Counted from the first letter of the stretch, positions 14,342 through 24,255 are shown. The stretch is DNA of 50,759 nt from Burkholderiales bacterium RIFOXYD12_FULL_59_19 (GCA_001771065.1 MESQ01000023.1:1-50759), one strand, 5' to 3'. Notes: generated by a model from the sequence alone, not told the origin. Numbers and translations are program-made.

Positions 14342-16798
14342 TCATTTCTCCTGATGGGTTGACGACAAGGACGTAAAAGATGGAATGAGGTCCGCAGCCC
14401 AGTCGAGGCCACGATGGCGTAGCCAGGCGGTGGCAAAGTCCGCAGGCGCACCCGAGGCCGCTATTGCATCGCACACCGCATCCATGGCACGCTGATCCTC
14501 GGGCTTGGCGGCACCAGCAAACGCCAGTGCCACCGGTCCGAGTCCCAAGTCAAAAACCCGGTTGCCCAGGCGCGACTGGTAGTAGTAGTCCCGTTTGGGC
14601 TGCGCCTGCGCGACAATGTCGATCTGCCGACTGTTGAGCCCAAAGCCTTCATAGATGACCCTGATCTGCGGCTCGCTCGCCTGCGGGTTCGGCAGGAAGA
14701 TACGGCTGGCGCAACTCTCAATAATGGCCGGGGCTATTACTGAGTCCTTGATATCCGCCAGCGACTGCGTGGCGAAAATCACGGAGACATTCTTCTTGCG
14801 CAGGGTTTTCAACCACTGGCGGATGCGGGATGCAAACACCGGGTCGTCCAGGAACAGCCAGGCTTCGTCCAGGATCAACAGCGTCGGCGCCCCATCGAAG
14901 CGTTCCTCGAAACGCGCGAACAGGTAGCCCAGCACGGCCAGCATCGCCGCCTTGCTGTGCATCAGCTCTTCCATCTCGAAGCCCTGCACGTCGGCGGAAC
15001 CCAATCGGTCCGAGTCCGCATCCAGCAGCTTGCCGTGCGCGCCACCCAGCACATAGGGCTGCAGGGCTAGGCGCAAGGCGTTGGATTGGAGCAGCACCGA
15101 CAAGCCTGTCATGGTGCGCTGGTTGACCGGCGCACTGGCCAGGCTGTTCAATGCCGACCAAACCGCATCTTTCTCAGCCGGACCGACGGCAACGCCTTCG
15201 TGAATCAAACGCCCTGCTATCCATTCCGCTGCCCATGCTCGGTAACCATCCTGGTCGATGCGCGCCAGTGGCTGAAAGGCGATGGTATTGTCTGCTTCTC
15301 CATCAAATCCCAGGTCGTAGTGCTCGCCGCCCAGCCCGAGAATGGTGGCGCGAATGGAGCGTCCCATGTCGAAAGCCAGAATGCGTGAACCGGCGTAGCG
15401 ACGGAACTGCATGGCCAAGGTAGCCAGCAGCACCGACTTGCCCATACCGATGGGGCCAACCACCAAGGTATTGCCCACGTCGCCGATGTGCGTGACCAGC
15501 CGGAACGGCGTCGCGCCATCGGTGCGCGTGACGATCAGGGGTGGCCCGTCCAGGTGCGCGTTGCGCTCCTGCCCCGCCCAGACGGCAGATACCGGCATCA
15601 TGTGCGCCAGATTCAAGGTCGAGACAATGGGCTGACGCACGTTGGCGTAGGCGTGCCCTGGGATCGAAGACAGCCAGGCATCCACCGCATTCAAGGTCTC
15701 GGGGATCGTCACAAAACCGCGACCCTGAATGGTCCGTTCCACGGCACGCAGCTTCTCATCGGCAGCCGTGGCATCCGCATCCAATACTGTGACCGTCGCG
15801 GTCACATACCCGAACGACACTTGGTCGCTGCCCAGTTCCTGCAAGGCCGCATCGGCATCGCTCGCCTTGTTCGAAGCGTCGGAATCAACCAGCGGACTTT
15901 CGTGCTGAAAGATGGTTTCGCGCAGCAGCGCAACGATGTTCTGGCGCTTGGAGAACCACTGACGACGCAGGCGTACCAGCTCGCGCTCGGCTTCGGCCTT
16001 GTCCAGGCACAGGAAACGCGTGCTCCAGCGATAGGCAAAGCCCAAGCGGTTGAGGTCGTCCAGCAAACCCGGCCAGGTCGAGGTCGGAAAACCCCGCACC
16101 GACAGCACGCGCAGGTGTTGATTCCCCAGCATGGGGGCGAGCCCGCCGCTCAAAGGCTCATCGGCCAACAACGCATCCAGGTGCATCGGCACCTCAGGCA
16201 CGGCGACAGGATGCCGGCGCGTAGAGACACAACCATGCAGGTAGGTCAAGGTCTGGCCGTCGTCCAGCCAGCTGATCTCAGGCATCACTCCTTCGAGCAG
16301 GCCAAAGAAGCGATCCGTTTCCGACACGAAGCCTTCCAGCCGCTCCCGCCAATCCACGCCTTCGACCTTGGTGTTCTCGTACAGCAGTTTGGCGGCTCGG
16401 GCCTGGGACTCCTCGGGTGGAAGGTACAACAGCGACAGGTGGTAGCTGCTCTCGAAGTGGCTGTCAGCCTCCTCGAAAGCCGCACGGCGCTCTTCATCCA
16501 CCAGCCTGGACAGCGGATCCGGGAAAGAGGACTCGGGATAGTCCGCCGCTTCGAGCCGTTCTGCCTCCACAAATAGCGCCCAACCTGAACCCAGCCGACG
16601 CAGCGCGTTGTTCAGCCGCGCGGAAGTCGCGACTAGTTCACCCTGCGTCGCACTGTCCAGGTCCGGCCCACGGAAACGTGCCGTGCGCTGGAATGAACCA
16701 TCCTTGTTCAGCATGACACCTGGCGCGACCAGACCGGCCCATGGCAGCCAGTCGGCCAGCAAGGCCGGGCGCTTGCGGTATTCGGCGAGGTGCATCAT
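14342..16798 (-). CDS. trbE: TrbE, VirB4-like conjugation ATPase
   Basis: 818-residue ATPase that powers pilus assembly and substrate transfer. The Walker A motif is VGPIGMGKS (about residues 448-456), Walker B is LLILDEAW, and a Gln-containing FATQSL motif follows, all typical of VirB4/TrbE. The N-terminal CagE/VirB4 domain (HLAEYRKRPALLADWLPWAGLV) begins at the chosen ATG 16798, which has GAGGT seven bases upstream. It is full length for the family with no frameshift. A 362-codon open frame on the other strand (15488-16576) is a composition shadow. Confidence 0.96.
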   Translation of the reverse strand: MMHLAEYRKRPALLADWLPWAGLVAPGVMLNKDGSFQRTARFRGPDLDSATQGELVATSARLNNALRRLGSGWALFVEAERLEAADYPESSFPDPLSRLVDEERRAAFEEADSHFESSYHLSLLYLPPEESQARAAKLLYENTKVEGVDWRERLEGFVSETDRFFGLLEGVMPEISWLDDGQTLTYLHGCVSTRRHPVAVPEVPMHLDALLADEPLSGGLAPMLGNQHLRVLSVRGFPTSTWPGLLDDLNRLGFAYRWSTRFLCLDKAEAERELVRLRRQWFSKRQNIVALLRETIFQHESPLVDSDASNKASDADAALQELGSDQVSFGYVTATVTVLDADATAADEKLRAVERTIQGRGFVTIPETLNAVDAWLSSIPGHAYANVRQPIVSTLNLAHMMPVSAVWAGQERNAHLDGPPLIVTRTDGATPFRLVTHIGDVGNTLVVGPIGMGKSVLLATLAMQFRRYAGSRILAFDMGRSIRATILGLGGEHYDLGFDGEADNTIAFQPLARIDQDGYRAWAAEWIAGRLIHEGVAVGPAEKDAVWSALNSLASAPVNQRTMTGLSVLLQSNALRLALQPYVLGGAHGKLLDADSDRLGSADVQGFEMEELMHSKAAMLAVLGYLFARFEERFDGAPTLLILDEAWLFLDDPVFASRIRQWLKTLRKKNVSVIFATQSLADIKDSVIAPAIIESCASRIFLPNPQASEPQIRVIYEGFGLNSRQIDIVAQAQPKRDYYYQSRLGNRVFDLGLGPVALAFAGAAKPEDQRAMDAVCDAIAASGAPADFATAWLRHRGLDWAADLIPSFTSLSSTHQEK

Positions 16799-16808
16799 GG
16801 TGGTGACC

Positions 16809-17102
16809 TCACACATCCAGCAGCACGCGGTGCTTGATGTGCCGCGCGAAGACCTGCATGAACTGCGGGTCCAAGCGGGCACCCCAGACCGCCAACGAGT
16901 GGCCGATGATCCACAGCGCGATGCCCGGCAGCCACAATTGCAAGCCCAGGCCCACTGCAGCAGCCAGCGTGCCATTGGCAATCGCCACGGTGCGTGGCGC
17001 GCCACCCAGCAGAATGGGTTCGGTCAGGGACCGATGCAACGGAATCTCGAAACCACTGGTGAAGCCCGGCGCGTTGGCCATGGTGGCACTGGCAGCGTTC
17101 AT
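16809..17102 (-). CDS. trbD: TrbD, VirB3-like conjugal transfer protein
   Basis: 97-residue membrane protein with the VirB3/TrbD pattern. IPLHRSLTEPILLGGAPRTVAIANG precedes hydrophobic segments (LAAAVGLGLQLWLPGIALWIIGHSLAVWGA) and the ending DPQFMQVFARHIKHR. Its start overlaps the trbC stop by four bases, and it is followed by trbE. An internal ATG (17081) could give an 90-residue form. Confidence 0.93.
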   Translation of the reverse strand: MNAASATMANAPGFTSGFEIPLHRSLTEPILLGGAPRTVAIANGTLAAAVGLGLQLWLPGIALWIIGHSLAVWGARLDPQFMQVFARHIKHRVLLDV

Positions 17103-17431
17103 GCCAGCACCGCTCCACCCGAGAAGCTGAAGAAGGTCAAGAAGAATGACGATGCGGCAAACGCGATCGACAGCCCGAACACAATCTGTATCAGCTTGCG
17201 AAAGCCGCCGCTGCTGTCGCCAAACGCCAGCGTCAGACCGGTGGTAATGATGATGATCACCGCCACGATACGCGCCACCGGTCCCTGAACTGATTCAAGG
17301 ATCGATTGCAACGGTGCCTCCCATGGCATGTTTGAGCCCGCGGCAAAGGCAGGCAAGGTAACGGCCAGCAATAGCGCGCCAATGGCGGCGGCCTGAAGGA
17401 CGGGTTTTACGGAAGTGCGTGAAGTCGTCAT
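17099..17431 (-). CDS. trbC: TrbC, VirB2-like pilin
   Basis: 110-residue pilin precursor. A long leader (VLQAAAIGALLLAVTLPAFAAGS) is followed by two hydrophobic helices (GPVARIVAVIIIITTGLTLAF and IQIVFGLSIAFAASSFFLTFF). In related systems the peptide is trimmed and may be cyclised with help of TraF, which this element also carries. It lies in the trbB-trbC-trbD overlap chain (four-base overlaps on both sides). Confidence 0.94.
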   Translation of the reverse strand: MTTSRTSVKPVLQAAAIGALLLAVTLPAFAAGSNMPWEAPLQSILESVQGPVARIVAVIIIITTGLTLAFGDSSGGFRKLIQIVFGLSIAFAASSFFLTFFSFSGGAVLA

Positions 17432-18465
17432 GACGATTCTCCTGTGCTAGGTAAGTTGGGGGATGGGATGGAAGGAAACGACGGCATCAGATCGGTGCTG
17501 AGCTGGTAGCCGTGGCTGTCAAAGCCGACGACCCGTGCAATCTCCTGCACGCGCCGATGGCGGCCTCGCCCGGCGATGAAGACGATGACGTTGACTGCCT
17601 CGGCGATCAAGGCGCGAGGAACCGTGACGGACACTTCCTGGATCAGTTGCTCCAGCCGGACCAGGGCTCCATGGGCCGAACCGGCATGCACGGTGGCAAT
17701 GCCACCGGGGTGGCCGGTTCCCCAGATCTTGATCAGGTCCAGTGCTTCGCCGCCACGCACTTCACCGACCACCACGCGGTCGGGCCGAAGCCTCAGCGTG
17801 GCGCGCACCAGATCAGCCATGGTGCTGACGCCCGGTTCGGTGCGCATACAGACGTGGTCATCGGAGCGGCATTGCAACTCCACCGTGTCTTCGAGGATCA
17901 TGACCCGGTCGCCGGTATCGGCAATCTCATCCAGCAGCGCATTGGCCAACGTGGTCTTGCCGGTGCTGGTGCCACCACATACAACGATGTTGAGCCGCTC
18001 GCGCACGGCAGCACGCAGAAACCCGGCTTGCGCCTCGGTCAGGATGCCGTCTGCCACGTAGTGGTTCAGCGTCATGATGCGCAACGCCCGTTTGCGGATC
18101 GCAAACGAGGGTGCACGTACCACTGGGGGCAGAACCCCCAGGAAACGCTCCCCGGTCTCGGGCAGTTCGGCCGACAGAATGGGTGCCCCGGCACTCACCT
18201 CGGCCCGCACATGCGCCGCCACCAGGCGGATGATCCGCTCGGCCACGGCGGGCGGCAGGGTCGTTCCGGTGGGGGCGCGACCTGAGCCCAAGCGATCCAG
18301 CCACAGGGTGCCGTCCGGATTCAGCAGCACTTCCACGACTTCCGGGTCTTCCAGCGCTGCCGCAATCTCCGGCCCCATGGCCGTGCGCAGCATCCGTATG
18401 CGGCGCTCCAGGGAGACGGCGGCGCTGCCACCGCCCTCCCCGTCCTTATCAGGCTTGCGAAGCAT
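17428..18465 (-). CDS. trbB: TrbB, VirB11-like conjugation ATPase
   Basis: 345-residue hexameric ATPase of the conjugation machinery. Walker A GGTSTGKTT is at about residues 164-172, followed by the Asp box (VMILEDTVELQC), Walker B-like RPDRVVVGEVRGGEALD and the His box (GHPGGIATVHAG). It is intact and of normal length. The start at 18465 overlaps the upstream CopG-like gene by 17 bases. Confidence 0.96.
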   Translation of the reverse strand: MLRKPDKDGEGGGSAAVSLERRIRMLRTAMGPEIAAALEDPEVVEVLLNPDGTLWLDRLGSGRAPTGTTLPPAVAERIIRLVAAHVRAEVSAGAPILSAELPETGERFLGVLPPVVRAPSFAIRKRALRIMTLNHYVADGILTEAQAGFLRAAVRERLNIVVCGGTSTGKTTLANALLDEIADTGDRVMILEDTVELQCRSDDHVCMRTEPGVSTMADLVRATLRLRPDRVVVGEVRGGEALDLIKIWGTGHPGGIATVHAGSAHGALVRLEQLIQEVSVTVPRALIAEAVNVIVFIAGRGRHRRVQEIARVVGFDSHGYQLSTDLMPSFPSIPSPNLPSTGESS

Positions 18466-18925
18466 TGCTTATCTCCCCGTCCTTGTGTTCCGGTGTGGTG
18501 GCCTGCGAAGTCGGGTCATCTGGAGCGACCTCTTCATGGACTTCGCGGACCAGGCTGCGCCCGCGCTGGATGTGACGGGCAAGCTGTTCGATAAACTGGG
18601 CATAACGAGCACGTCCCTGCGCGCGGGCCGCATCCTGCTGGCCCTCAGGCACGGGCAGCGAGACCGTCAGGAAGTAGCGGATGTAAAGCGCCACCGTTTC
18701 GATCAGGATGGACTGATCACGCTCCAGCCGGTCGAACTGGCGCGAGAGGCGGTCCAGCCGCTTACCCATGGCCGCGTCGCGCTGGTCGGCGGCGTCGGGC
18801 GAGAGGAACGATGCCAGCGCTGCAGCGATCACCGCCGACTTCGATATGCCTTTGTGCGCGGCGAGCTGGTCCAGCCGCTTGGCATGGTCAGGTTCGATGA
18901 AGATGTTGAGGCGAGTCCGGCTCAT
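18449..18925 (-). CDS. CopG-like ribbon-helix-helix protein of the tra region
   Basis: 158-residue protein with an N-terminal ribbon-helix-helix domain (RTRLNIFIEPDHAKRLDQLAAHKGISKSAVIAAALASF) followed by a coiled-coil-like segment (GKRLDRLSRQFDRLERDQSILIETVALYIRYFLT). It stands between traG and trbB in Tn4371-type elements and is annotated there as a CopG-family or TraJ-like regulator. A role in transfer-gene control or relaxosome formation is inferred. It starts four bases inside the end of traG. Confidence 0.85.
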   Translation of the reverse strand: MSRTRLNIFIEPDHAKRLDQLAAHKGISKSAVIAAALASFLSPDAADQRDAAMGKRLDRLSRQFDRLERDQSILIETVALYIRYFLTVSLPVPEGQQDAARAQGRARYAQFIEQLARHIQRGRSLVREVHEEVAPDDPTSQATTPEHKDGEISNASQA

Positions 18926-20952
18926 AGTGCAATCCCGTCATCCGGATCCAATGCTGCGAGCCGCGCGGTGCGCTGCATTCTCCGGTCGGTATCCCCAATG
19001 TCCTGCTTATCCCGCTTCAGGCTGTGCGCTTGCAGCGGCATGTCGTCCTCGTCATCGAGCACCAGCAGGTCATTGACGTCCATCGGAGTTGGCGCATCAA
19101 ATGCAACATCCAGCTCAGGCTTGAGTTGATGACCGCCTTCGTCGGCAAAGCCGCCTGAGCCAGTTGTAGTCGATGCCCGGGAGACCGAAGGGATCGCCAA
19201 TCCACTCCAGTCATCTGGCCGCGCCTTGGGCTTGTCTGCATAGCCGTCCAGCGCAAGCACCGGCGGCGCCAACATCCGAACCATGAAATTCCGGTCCTGG
19301 TAGTAGCGCAACTTCGCCGCCTTGATCGGCGCATGTCCCGACACCATCACCACCTCCTCATCGGGGGGCAATTGCATCACCTCGCCCGGCGTCAGCAAGG
19401 GGCGTGCAGTTTCCTGCCGCGAGACCATCAGATGGCCCAGCCACGGAGCCAGCCGATGCCCGGCGTAGTTGCGCTGCGCCCGAAGTTCGGTGGCGGTACC
19501 CAGGGCTTCGGAGATGCGCTTGGCTGTGCGTTCGTCATTGGTCGCGAACGCAATGCGCACATGGCAGTTGTCGAGGATCGAATGGTTCTGGCCGTAAGCC
19601 TTGTCGATCTGATTCAGGGATTGGGCAATCAGGAAAGCACGCAGGCCATAGCCCGCCATGAAGGCCAGGGCGGATTCGAAGAAGTCCAGGCGCCCCAATG
19701 CCGGGAACTCATCAAGCATCAAAAGTAGCTTGTGTTTACGCGCGATACCATCCGAACCATCCAGTGATTCGGTCAAGCGCCGACCGATCTGATTCAGGAT
19801 TAAGCGGATTAATGGCTTGGTACGACTGATGTCCGAGGGTGGCACGACCAGGTACAGTGACACGGGATGCTCAGCTGAAATCAAGTCCGCGATGCGCCAG
19901 TCGCAGCGCGAGGTGACCTCGGCCACCGTTGGGTCGCGATACAGACCGAGGAAGCTCATGGCAGTGGAAAGAACGCCAGAGCGCTCGTTATCGCTCTTGT
20001 TGAGCACTTCGCGGGCAGCTGAAGCAACGACCGGATGGGTGACATCGCCCAGGTGCCGCGTCGTCATCATCCGGTGCAGCGTGATCTCGAACGGATTGGC
20101 TGGATCGGACAGGAAGTTGGCAACGCCTCGTAGGGTTTTATCGTCACCGGCGTAGAGCACGTGCAGGATGGCACCGACCAGCAGGGCATGTGATGTCTTC
20201 TCCCAGTGGTTGCGTCGCTCTAGTGCGCCTTCGGGATCGACCAGGATGTCGGCAATGTTCTGCACGTCGCGCACCTCGTGCATGCCGCGCCGCACTTCGA
20301 GCAGTGGGTTGTAGGCGGCCGATTTTGCATCGGTGGGGTTAAACAGCAGGCAGTGCGAGAAACGTGAGCGCCAACCGGCGGTCAGGGTCCAGTTCTCACC
20401 CTTGATGTCGTGGATGACGGCGGAGCCAGGCCACGAGAGCAGAGTTGGTACAACAAGACCGATGCCCTTGCCCGAGCGTGTGGGCGCGAAGGCCATGACA
20501 TGTTCTGGTCCTTCGTGGCGAAGGTAGTCACCTTCTTTGGTCCGCAGTCGCCCGAGAAACACGCCAGCCGGTTGGGTCAGGCCCGCAGCCCGAACCTCTT
20601 CAGGTTCGGCCCAGCGGGCAGAGCCGTAGGTCGTGACACGTTTTGCGAGACGCGAGCGCCAAACGGCCATGACGATAGCCGCACCAGTGGCGAACAGTCC
20701 GCTGGATGCGGCAATAACGCCGCCACGCAAGAAGATGTCGGGAGCATAAGCATCGAAGAAGTACCACCACTTGAACAGATTCCACGGCTTATAGATCGGC
20801 CAACCGGACAATTCAAACCAAGCAGGCCCGAGTCGCCCTTGGTAGTCAAGTTCGTTTGCGGTCCACTGCGTCGCCCCCCATACTCCGCCCAAGGTGACAC
20901 AGAGCACGGCAATGATCTGACCAAATAGGATACCGTTCGCCGTCCTAGACAT
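18922..20952 (-). CDS. traG: TraG, VirD4-like conjugal coupling protein
   Basis: 676-residue inner-membrane ATPase that links the relaxosome to the secretion channel. Two membrane helices (GILFGQIIAVLCVTLGGVW and about 78-98) precede the ATPase domain with Walker A APTRSGKG (about 156-163), Walker B KLLLMLDEFPALG and the FLIAQS motif. I chose ATG 20952 because GGAG lies about ten bases upstream and family members begin with this SxxxNGILFG segment; a frame to 21015 has no ribosome site. It is the first gene of the trb operon here. The traR-like regulator found upstream in Tn4371 is absent, and cargo begins within 150 bp. Confidence 0.95.
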   Translation of the reverse strand: MSRTANGILFGQIIAVLCVTLGGVWGATQWTANELDYQGRLGPAWFELSGWPIYKPWNLFKWWYFFDAYAPDIFLRGGVIAASSGLFATGAAIVMAVWRSRLAKRVTTYGSARWAEPEEVRAAGLTQPAGVFLGRLRTKEGDYLRHEGPEHVMAFAPTRSGKGIGLVVPTLLSWPGSAVIHDIKGENWTLTAGWRSRFSHCLLFNPTDAKSAAYNPLLEVRRGMHEVRDVQNIADILVDPEGALERRNHWEKTSHALLVGAILHVLYAGDDKTLRGVANFLSDPANPFEITLHRMMTTRHLGDVTHPVVASAAREVLNKSDNERSGVLSTAMSFLGLYRDPTVAEVTSRCDWRIADLISAEHPVSLYLVVPPSDISRTKPLIRLILNQIGRRLTESLDGSDGIARKHKLLLMLDEFPALGRLDFFESALAFMAGYGLRAFLIAQSLNQIDKAYGQNHSILDNCHVRIAFATNDERTAKRISEALGTATELRAQRNYAGHRLAPWLGHLMVSRQETARPLLTPGEVMQLPPDEEVVMVSGHAPIKAAKLRYYQDRNFMVRMLAPPVLALDGYADKPKARPDDWSGLAIPSVSRASTTTGSGGFADEGGHQLKPELDVAFDAPTPMDVNDLLVLDDEDDMPLQAHSLKRDKQDIGDTDRRMQRTARLAALDPDDGIAL

Positions 20953-21091
20953 GAAAGATCTACTCCGTTGCATTTGTATTTCATTGCGTGTGATCCATAG
21001 GAAGACCACGAACACTAGTCTGCAACTTAGTGGTCACGCAACATACTCATCCCGGCGTAGCGAAGCGAATACTGGCGGGTAAGGTCAGTTG

Positions 21092-21113
21092 CGACTCCAC
21101 TATTGCAACAAAA
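21092..21113. repeat. 22-bp direct repeat flanking cargo, copy 1
   Basis: CGACTCCACTAT, then T, then GCAACAAAA. The same 22 bases with one mismatch (C for the middle T) recur in the same orientation at 33873-33894. This copy overlaps the stop codon of the lipase gene and lies close to the join between traG and cargo. The two copies frame about 12.8 kb. Confidence 0.6.
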
Positions 21114-23022
21114 CCGCTTCATGCAGTATTCGCCGGATCTCGGCCATGGCTGGCGCGCTGTTCTGCACGCGATGCCCGGACAGGATGATCAGTTCCGATT
21201 CCGCGCCCGGCAGATGCGCACTCCGGTATGGCACCAGTCCATCGTCGGAGTCAGCGAGCGGGATCACTGGGTCGGTCCGCGCGATGATCGAGTTGTAGTG
21301 CACCTTTGGAGAGATCGGCAGGTCGGCGACCGCGCGCACAAAAGGATCGTTCTCGTCCAAGTTGTCAATGCTGTTGGGCAATCGAATCTTTGCGATGTCC
21401 CGCTCCGCGTCGCGCGCTACAGCTGCGAGGTCCTCCGTCAGCGTGACCGGCAGCCGGATCAGACTTGACAGCCAGCGTGCCGGCTGACGACCGGCCGATG
21501 GCGTGCCGCGATGCGGCGTGGCAATGAAGATGGCTCGCGTCACCGCTGGCAGCGGCTCGAAACGCACGACGGAGTCGAGCCGCTTCAATATCCGGTCGCG
21601 GCGTTCAGAGGAGATGTCCTGAAGGGGGATCAGATTCGAGATCTCTTGGTCGGCGGTGGACACCATCAGCCGCGCGATGATGCCGCCTAGACTGTGCCCG
21701 ATTACGACGATATCGCGTGACGCGGGGGCTTGGCTGGTCGGGTCGAATTGCGCGAGAGTCTGGGCCAGCGCGTCACGGATCGCTGCATGACTCAGCGCGG
21801 TGGGGATGTTGGTTGGATAGTAGACCTGCCACACTTGATACTGCTGGCGCAATACCTCGTCGCCGACGATCTCGTTGGCCAGATCGGCCCACGCCTCGGG
21901 GCTGCTGGCCAGGCCGTGAAGCATTACGATGATGCGACGCTGGGGATCATAGGGCTGCATCAAGTACACGTGCGGGCGTTTGATGCCACGCGTGCCATTG
22001 CCGAAGAATGTACTCAACGACTGCTCCGAAAAACCGGAACGCGCGAGCCACAAGCCATAGCCAGCCGTGAAGTTGGCCGCCAGCGGCACGCTCCTGCGCC
22101 CCAGCACCGCGCGCTCCTCGCGATAGGGGTCATGGACACTGAATGTCGCCTCGCGGGTGGCTAACACGGCTCCCAGGTCGTCGCCATTGAACCGCAGCAG
22201 CACCGTGATCGGCGGCGCTGACATCTCGCTCCACACCTGCGAAGCCACCGGATTCATGGCTGTCTCAGCCTCCCGATTATGGACATGCTCGGGTGCGGAT
22301 TCCCTGTCCATGACCGCCACCAACTCGGCACCAAAGCCCTCGCGGCGATAGATGCTGCGCAGGCCGCGAAACGACAGGGCCGCGGCGGGCAACAGCTCAC
22401 GCGCCGTCGACGGTTGGCCGGAAGCACGCGCGCTGGGAGCGCTCACGCGCAGTGTCCAACCAACACGGTGCAGTTCGCGACCACGAAGATCAGCGTCGTC
22501 CCGAGAGCGCGACGCGAACATCTGCGTGGCGACCTGCTGCACTGCTTGGTTGTACCAGTCGCGTACCTGGACCTGGCGCGCCTTGACGGCTTCTTGCGCT
22601 ACGCCGGGGCCGGCGAAGACGAGATAGGCATAGGCGTACCGGGCAACCTCGAACCATGCTTTGAGTCGGGCATCGCCTCTCAGTGTCCGGGCATGCGCCA
22701 GCCACAGCTCCGACAGCGCCGACAGGCGTCGTGATTCATCTATCCCGCGCGTGTCGGCCAGGCTCTCGATGCAGGCGTACCCTGGCTGGGCACATGGCCC
22801 GCCGTCAAGTCCTGCAACCCGCGTCGCGTCTCGGGTCGCTGGACTCAAATCCTGCTGCACGAGCATGTCGCTGCGCCCTGGCGCAACGTAGCTCTCGGTG
22901 CTGATCGCCTCCAGTTCGACGGCCGGACGAAACTCGCGCAAGACCGAGCAGCCATTTAACGATAGCAATACTGCAGCGCCTAGGCACAGCGCCGCCCGGT
23001 GCAGAACCGGATTGGTCACCAT
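21100..23022 (-). CDS. Lipase-like alpha/beta-hydrolase lipoprotein
   Basis: 640-residue outer-membrane-type lipoprotein with signal and lipobox LCLGAAVLLSLNGCS. The C-terminal half is an alpha/beta hydrolase: oxyanion segment VMLHGLASSPEAW, nucleophile elbow GHSLGG (Ser444), a later FIATPHRGTPSAG segment, Asp within SDDGLVPYRSAHLPG and a final GHRVQ His. The N-terminal half is helical and unassigned. It probably hydrolyses lipids or esters at the cell envelope (inference). It lies 19 bases after a MipA/OmpV gene, both behind the TetR-type operator at 24207-24255. The start has GAGG five bases upstream. Confidence 0.85.
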   Translation of the reverse strand: MVTNPVLHRAALCLGAAVLLSLNGCSVLREFRPAVELEAISTESYVAPGRSDMLVQQDLSPATRDATRVAGLDGGPCAQPGYACIESLADTRGIDESRRLSALSELWLAHARTLRGDARLKAWFEVARYAYAYLVFAGPGVAQEAVKARQVQVRDWYNQAVQQVATQMFASRSRDDADLRGRELHRVGWTLRVSAPSARASGQPSTARELLPAAALSFRGLRSIYRREGFGAELVAVMDRESAPEHVHNREAETAMNPVASQVWSEMSAPPITVLLRFNGDDLGAVLATREATFSVHDPYREERAVLGRRSVPLAANFTAGYGLWLARSGFSEQSLSTFFGNGTRGIKRPHVYLMQPYDPQRRIIVMLHGLASSPEAWADLANEIVGDEVLRQQYQVWQVYYPTNIPTALSHAAIRDALAQTLAQFDPTSQAPASRDIVVIGHSLGGIIARLMVSTADQEISNLIPLQDISSERRDRILKRLDSVVRFEPLPAVTRAIFIATPHRGTPSAGRQPARWLSSLIRLPVTLTEDLAAVARDAERDIAKIRLPNSIDNLDENDPFVRAVADLPISPKVHYNSIIARTDPVIPLADSDDGLVPYRSAHLPGAESELIILSGHRVQNSAPAMAEIRRILHEAVLLQ

Positions 23023-23041
23023 GTTGCCTCACATTCCCAGG

Positions 23042-23878
23042 TCAGAAGCGATAGAAGTAGCCGATTCCGAACCCGGACTGGGTGTCCTTCTCGACCAGGG
23101 GGCTGTTCTTGATTGCGCTGCCCATGCGCGTGGCACCCATATCAAGAAACACCGCATGCCTAGGTGCCACCCGCCAGTCGATGCGTAAGCCGATCTCGGT
23201 GTTCACAGTGGAGTCACCCTGGTATTCAGGGCGCCCCGCAAGCACCTCACCCGGCGTCACGCCGTAGTAGTAGTTCACATATTTTTTGTCGACCCATTCG
23301 GCCGCCAGCCGTGGCGTGAAACCAAACGAACCTGATGCAAAGCGACGGTCGATCTGCAGCTTGGCGCGCGTGCCCTTGCTGTTGCCCATCGCGTCGCCGA
23401 GTACTTCTGCAGACAGATCTGCAAATCCGGTGCGCCAGGTGGCAGCCCCACCCACCCAAAAACTGCTGTCACGGTCACTCATGCCCTGAAGGAAAGGAGA
23501 GTCGCTCGCCTCGTAGCCTTCGCCGATGAATCGCCCACGCAGTCGGAACGAAACCGGCCCCAGCGATGGCAGCTTCACGTCCACGCCAGGACCGAACACG
23601 TGGACATACTTGTTCTCATAGGTGAGCAACGGCAGACCACTCGCCTTGCTGTCGAAATCGCGATAGACCTTATTGTTGATCCCGCCCGCCACACCGATGG
23701 CCCACTTGGAGTCGCCGCTTTCGGATTCAGCTGTGCCTTGATTGGGCGAAGTCGTCTTGGTGCCCGCCGTTTGGGCCGACGCGGATGCCATCGACAAGGT
23801 GCCGACAACAAGGAGCGCCAAAGCGGCAGGCATCATTCGTACAGGCTTGGGGGTAAGAGCAGTGGAAAGAGATGTCAT
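23042..23878 (-). CDS. MipA/OmpV family outer-membrane protein (copy 1)
   Basis: 278-residue beta-barrel protein with a signal peptide (ALALLVVGTLSMASASAQ). Family signatures are PLLTYENKYVHVFGPGVDVKL, GRFIGEGYEASDS, YVNYYYGVTPGEV and the terminal GFGIGYFYRF with C-terminal Phe for barrel assembly. MipA proteins act at the outer membrane in murein-hydrolase scaffolding or, in Pseudomonas, in polymyxin adaptation. I chose ATG 23878; a TTG at 23884 is possible. It is the first gene of a lipase operon and a paralogue of the gene at 24938-25714. Confidence 0.9.
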   Translation of the reverse strand: MTSLSTALTPKPVRMMPAALALLVVGTLSMASASAQTAGTKTTSPNQGTAESESGDSKWAIGVAGGINNKVYRDFDSKASGLPLLTYENKYVHVFGPGVDVKLPSLGPVSFRLRGRFIGEGYEASDSPFLQGMSDRDSSFWVGGAATWRTGFADLSAEVLGDAMGNSKGTRAKLQIDRRFASGSFGFTPRLAAEWVDKKYVNYYYGVTPGEVLAGRPEYQGDSTVNTEIGLRIDWRVAPRHAVFLDMGATRMGSAIKNSPLVEKDTQSGFGIGYFYRF

Positions 23879-24206
23879 AGTCAATCATCCAAAAAGAGAA
23901 GAAGAAATAACCGCCACGATCCAGAATCGGGCGCTGCGGCGCTTGAGCAGTCATCGCACCGGCGAAGGGCGGCGCGGTACCCCCCTTTCTGCTAGATGCC
24001 TCAGTGCCGCAACAGCGACACCTGGCTCGCCCCTTGCCTCTTCGCTTGCCACCATACCCGGACGAGACCGAGCGGTGCAACCGCGCAACAAGAACTGTCC
24101 TGGTTTTGTATGCATGCTGTAGAGCCATGGGTTGGTTGTCGATACGGCCAGACATGTCCCTTCAGCCCCGGCTGACACCTCTTTCGATGGACTCATAGAA
24201 AACACT

Positions 24207-24255
24207 AATGACCGTTCGTTCGTTATTGTACATTACTAACGAACGATCGGTCATT
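24207..24255 (-). promoter_or_regulatory. TetR-type operator and promoter of the MipA-lipase pair
   Basis: Two 19-bp arms (24207-24225 and 24237-24255) are inverted repeats with one mismatch around 11 bases. Each contains the quasi-palindromic core TGACCG(A/T)TCGTTCG typical of TetR/AcrR operators. On the minus strand ATGACC and TACAAT, 18 bases apart, form a promoter lying between the operator halves. The leader to copy-1 mipA is about 330 bases with no recognised gene. The arrangement matches the site at 33938-33989 before the exporter genes. Confidence 0.7.

Noticed and set aside
15488..16576. Long plus-strand open frame inside trbE
   Set aside because: It lies antisense to a clear VirB4-type ATPase, has no domain and mirrors GC-rich codon structure.
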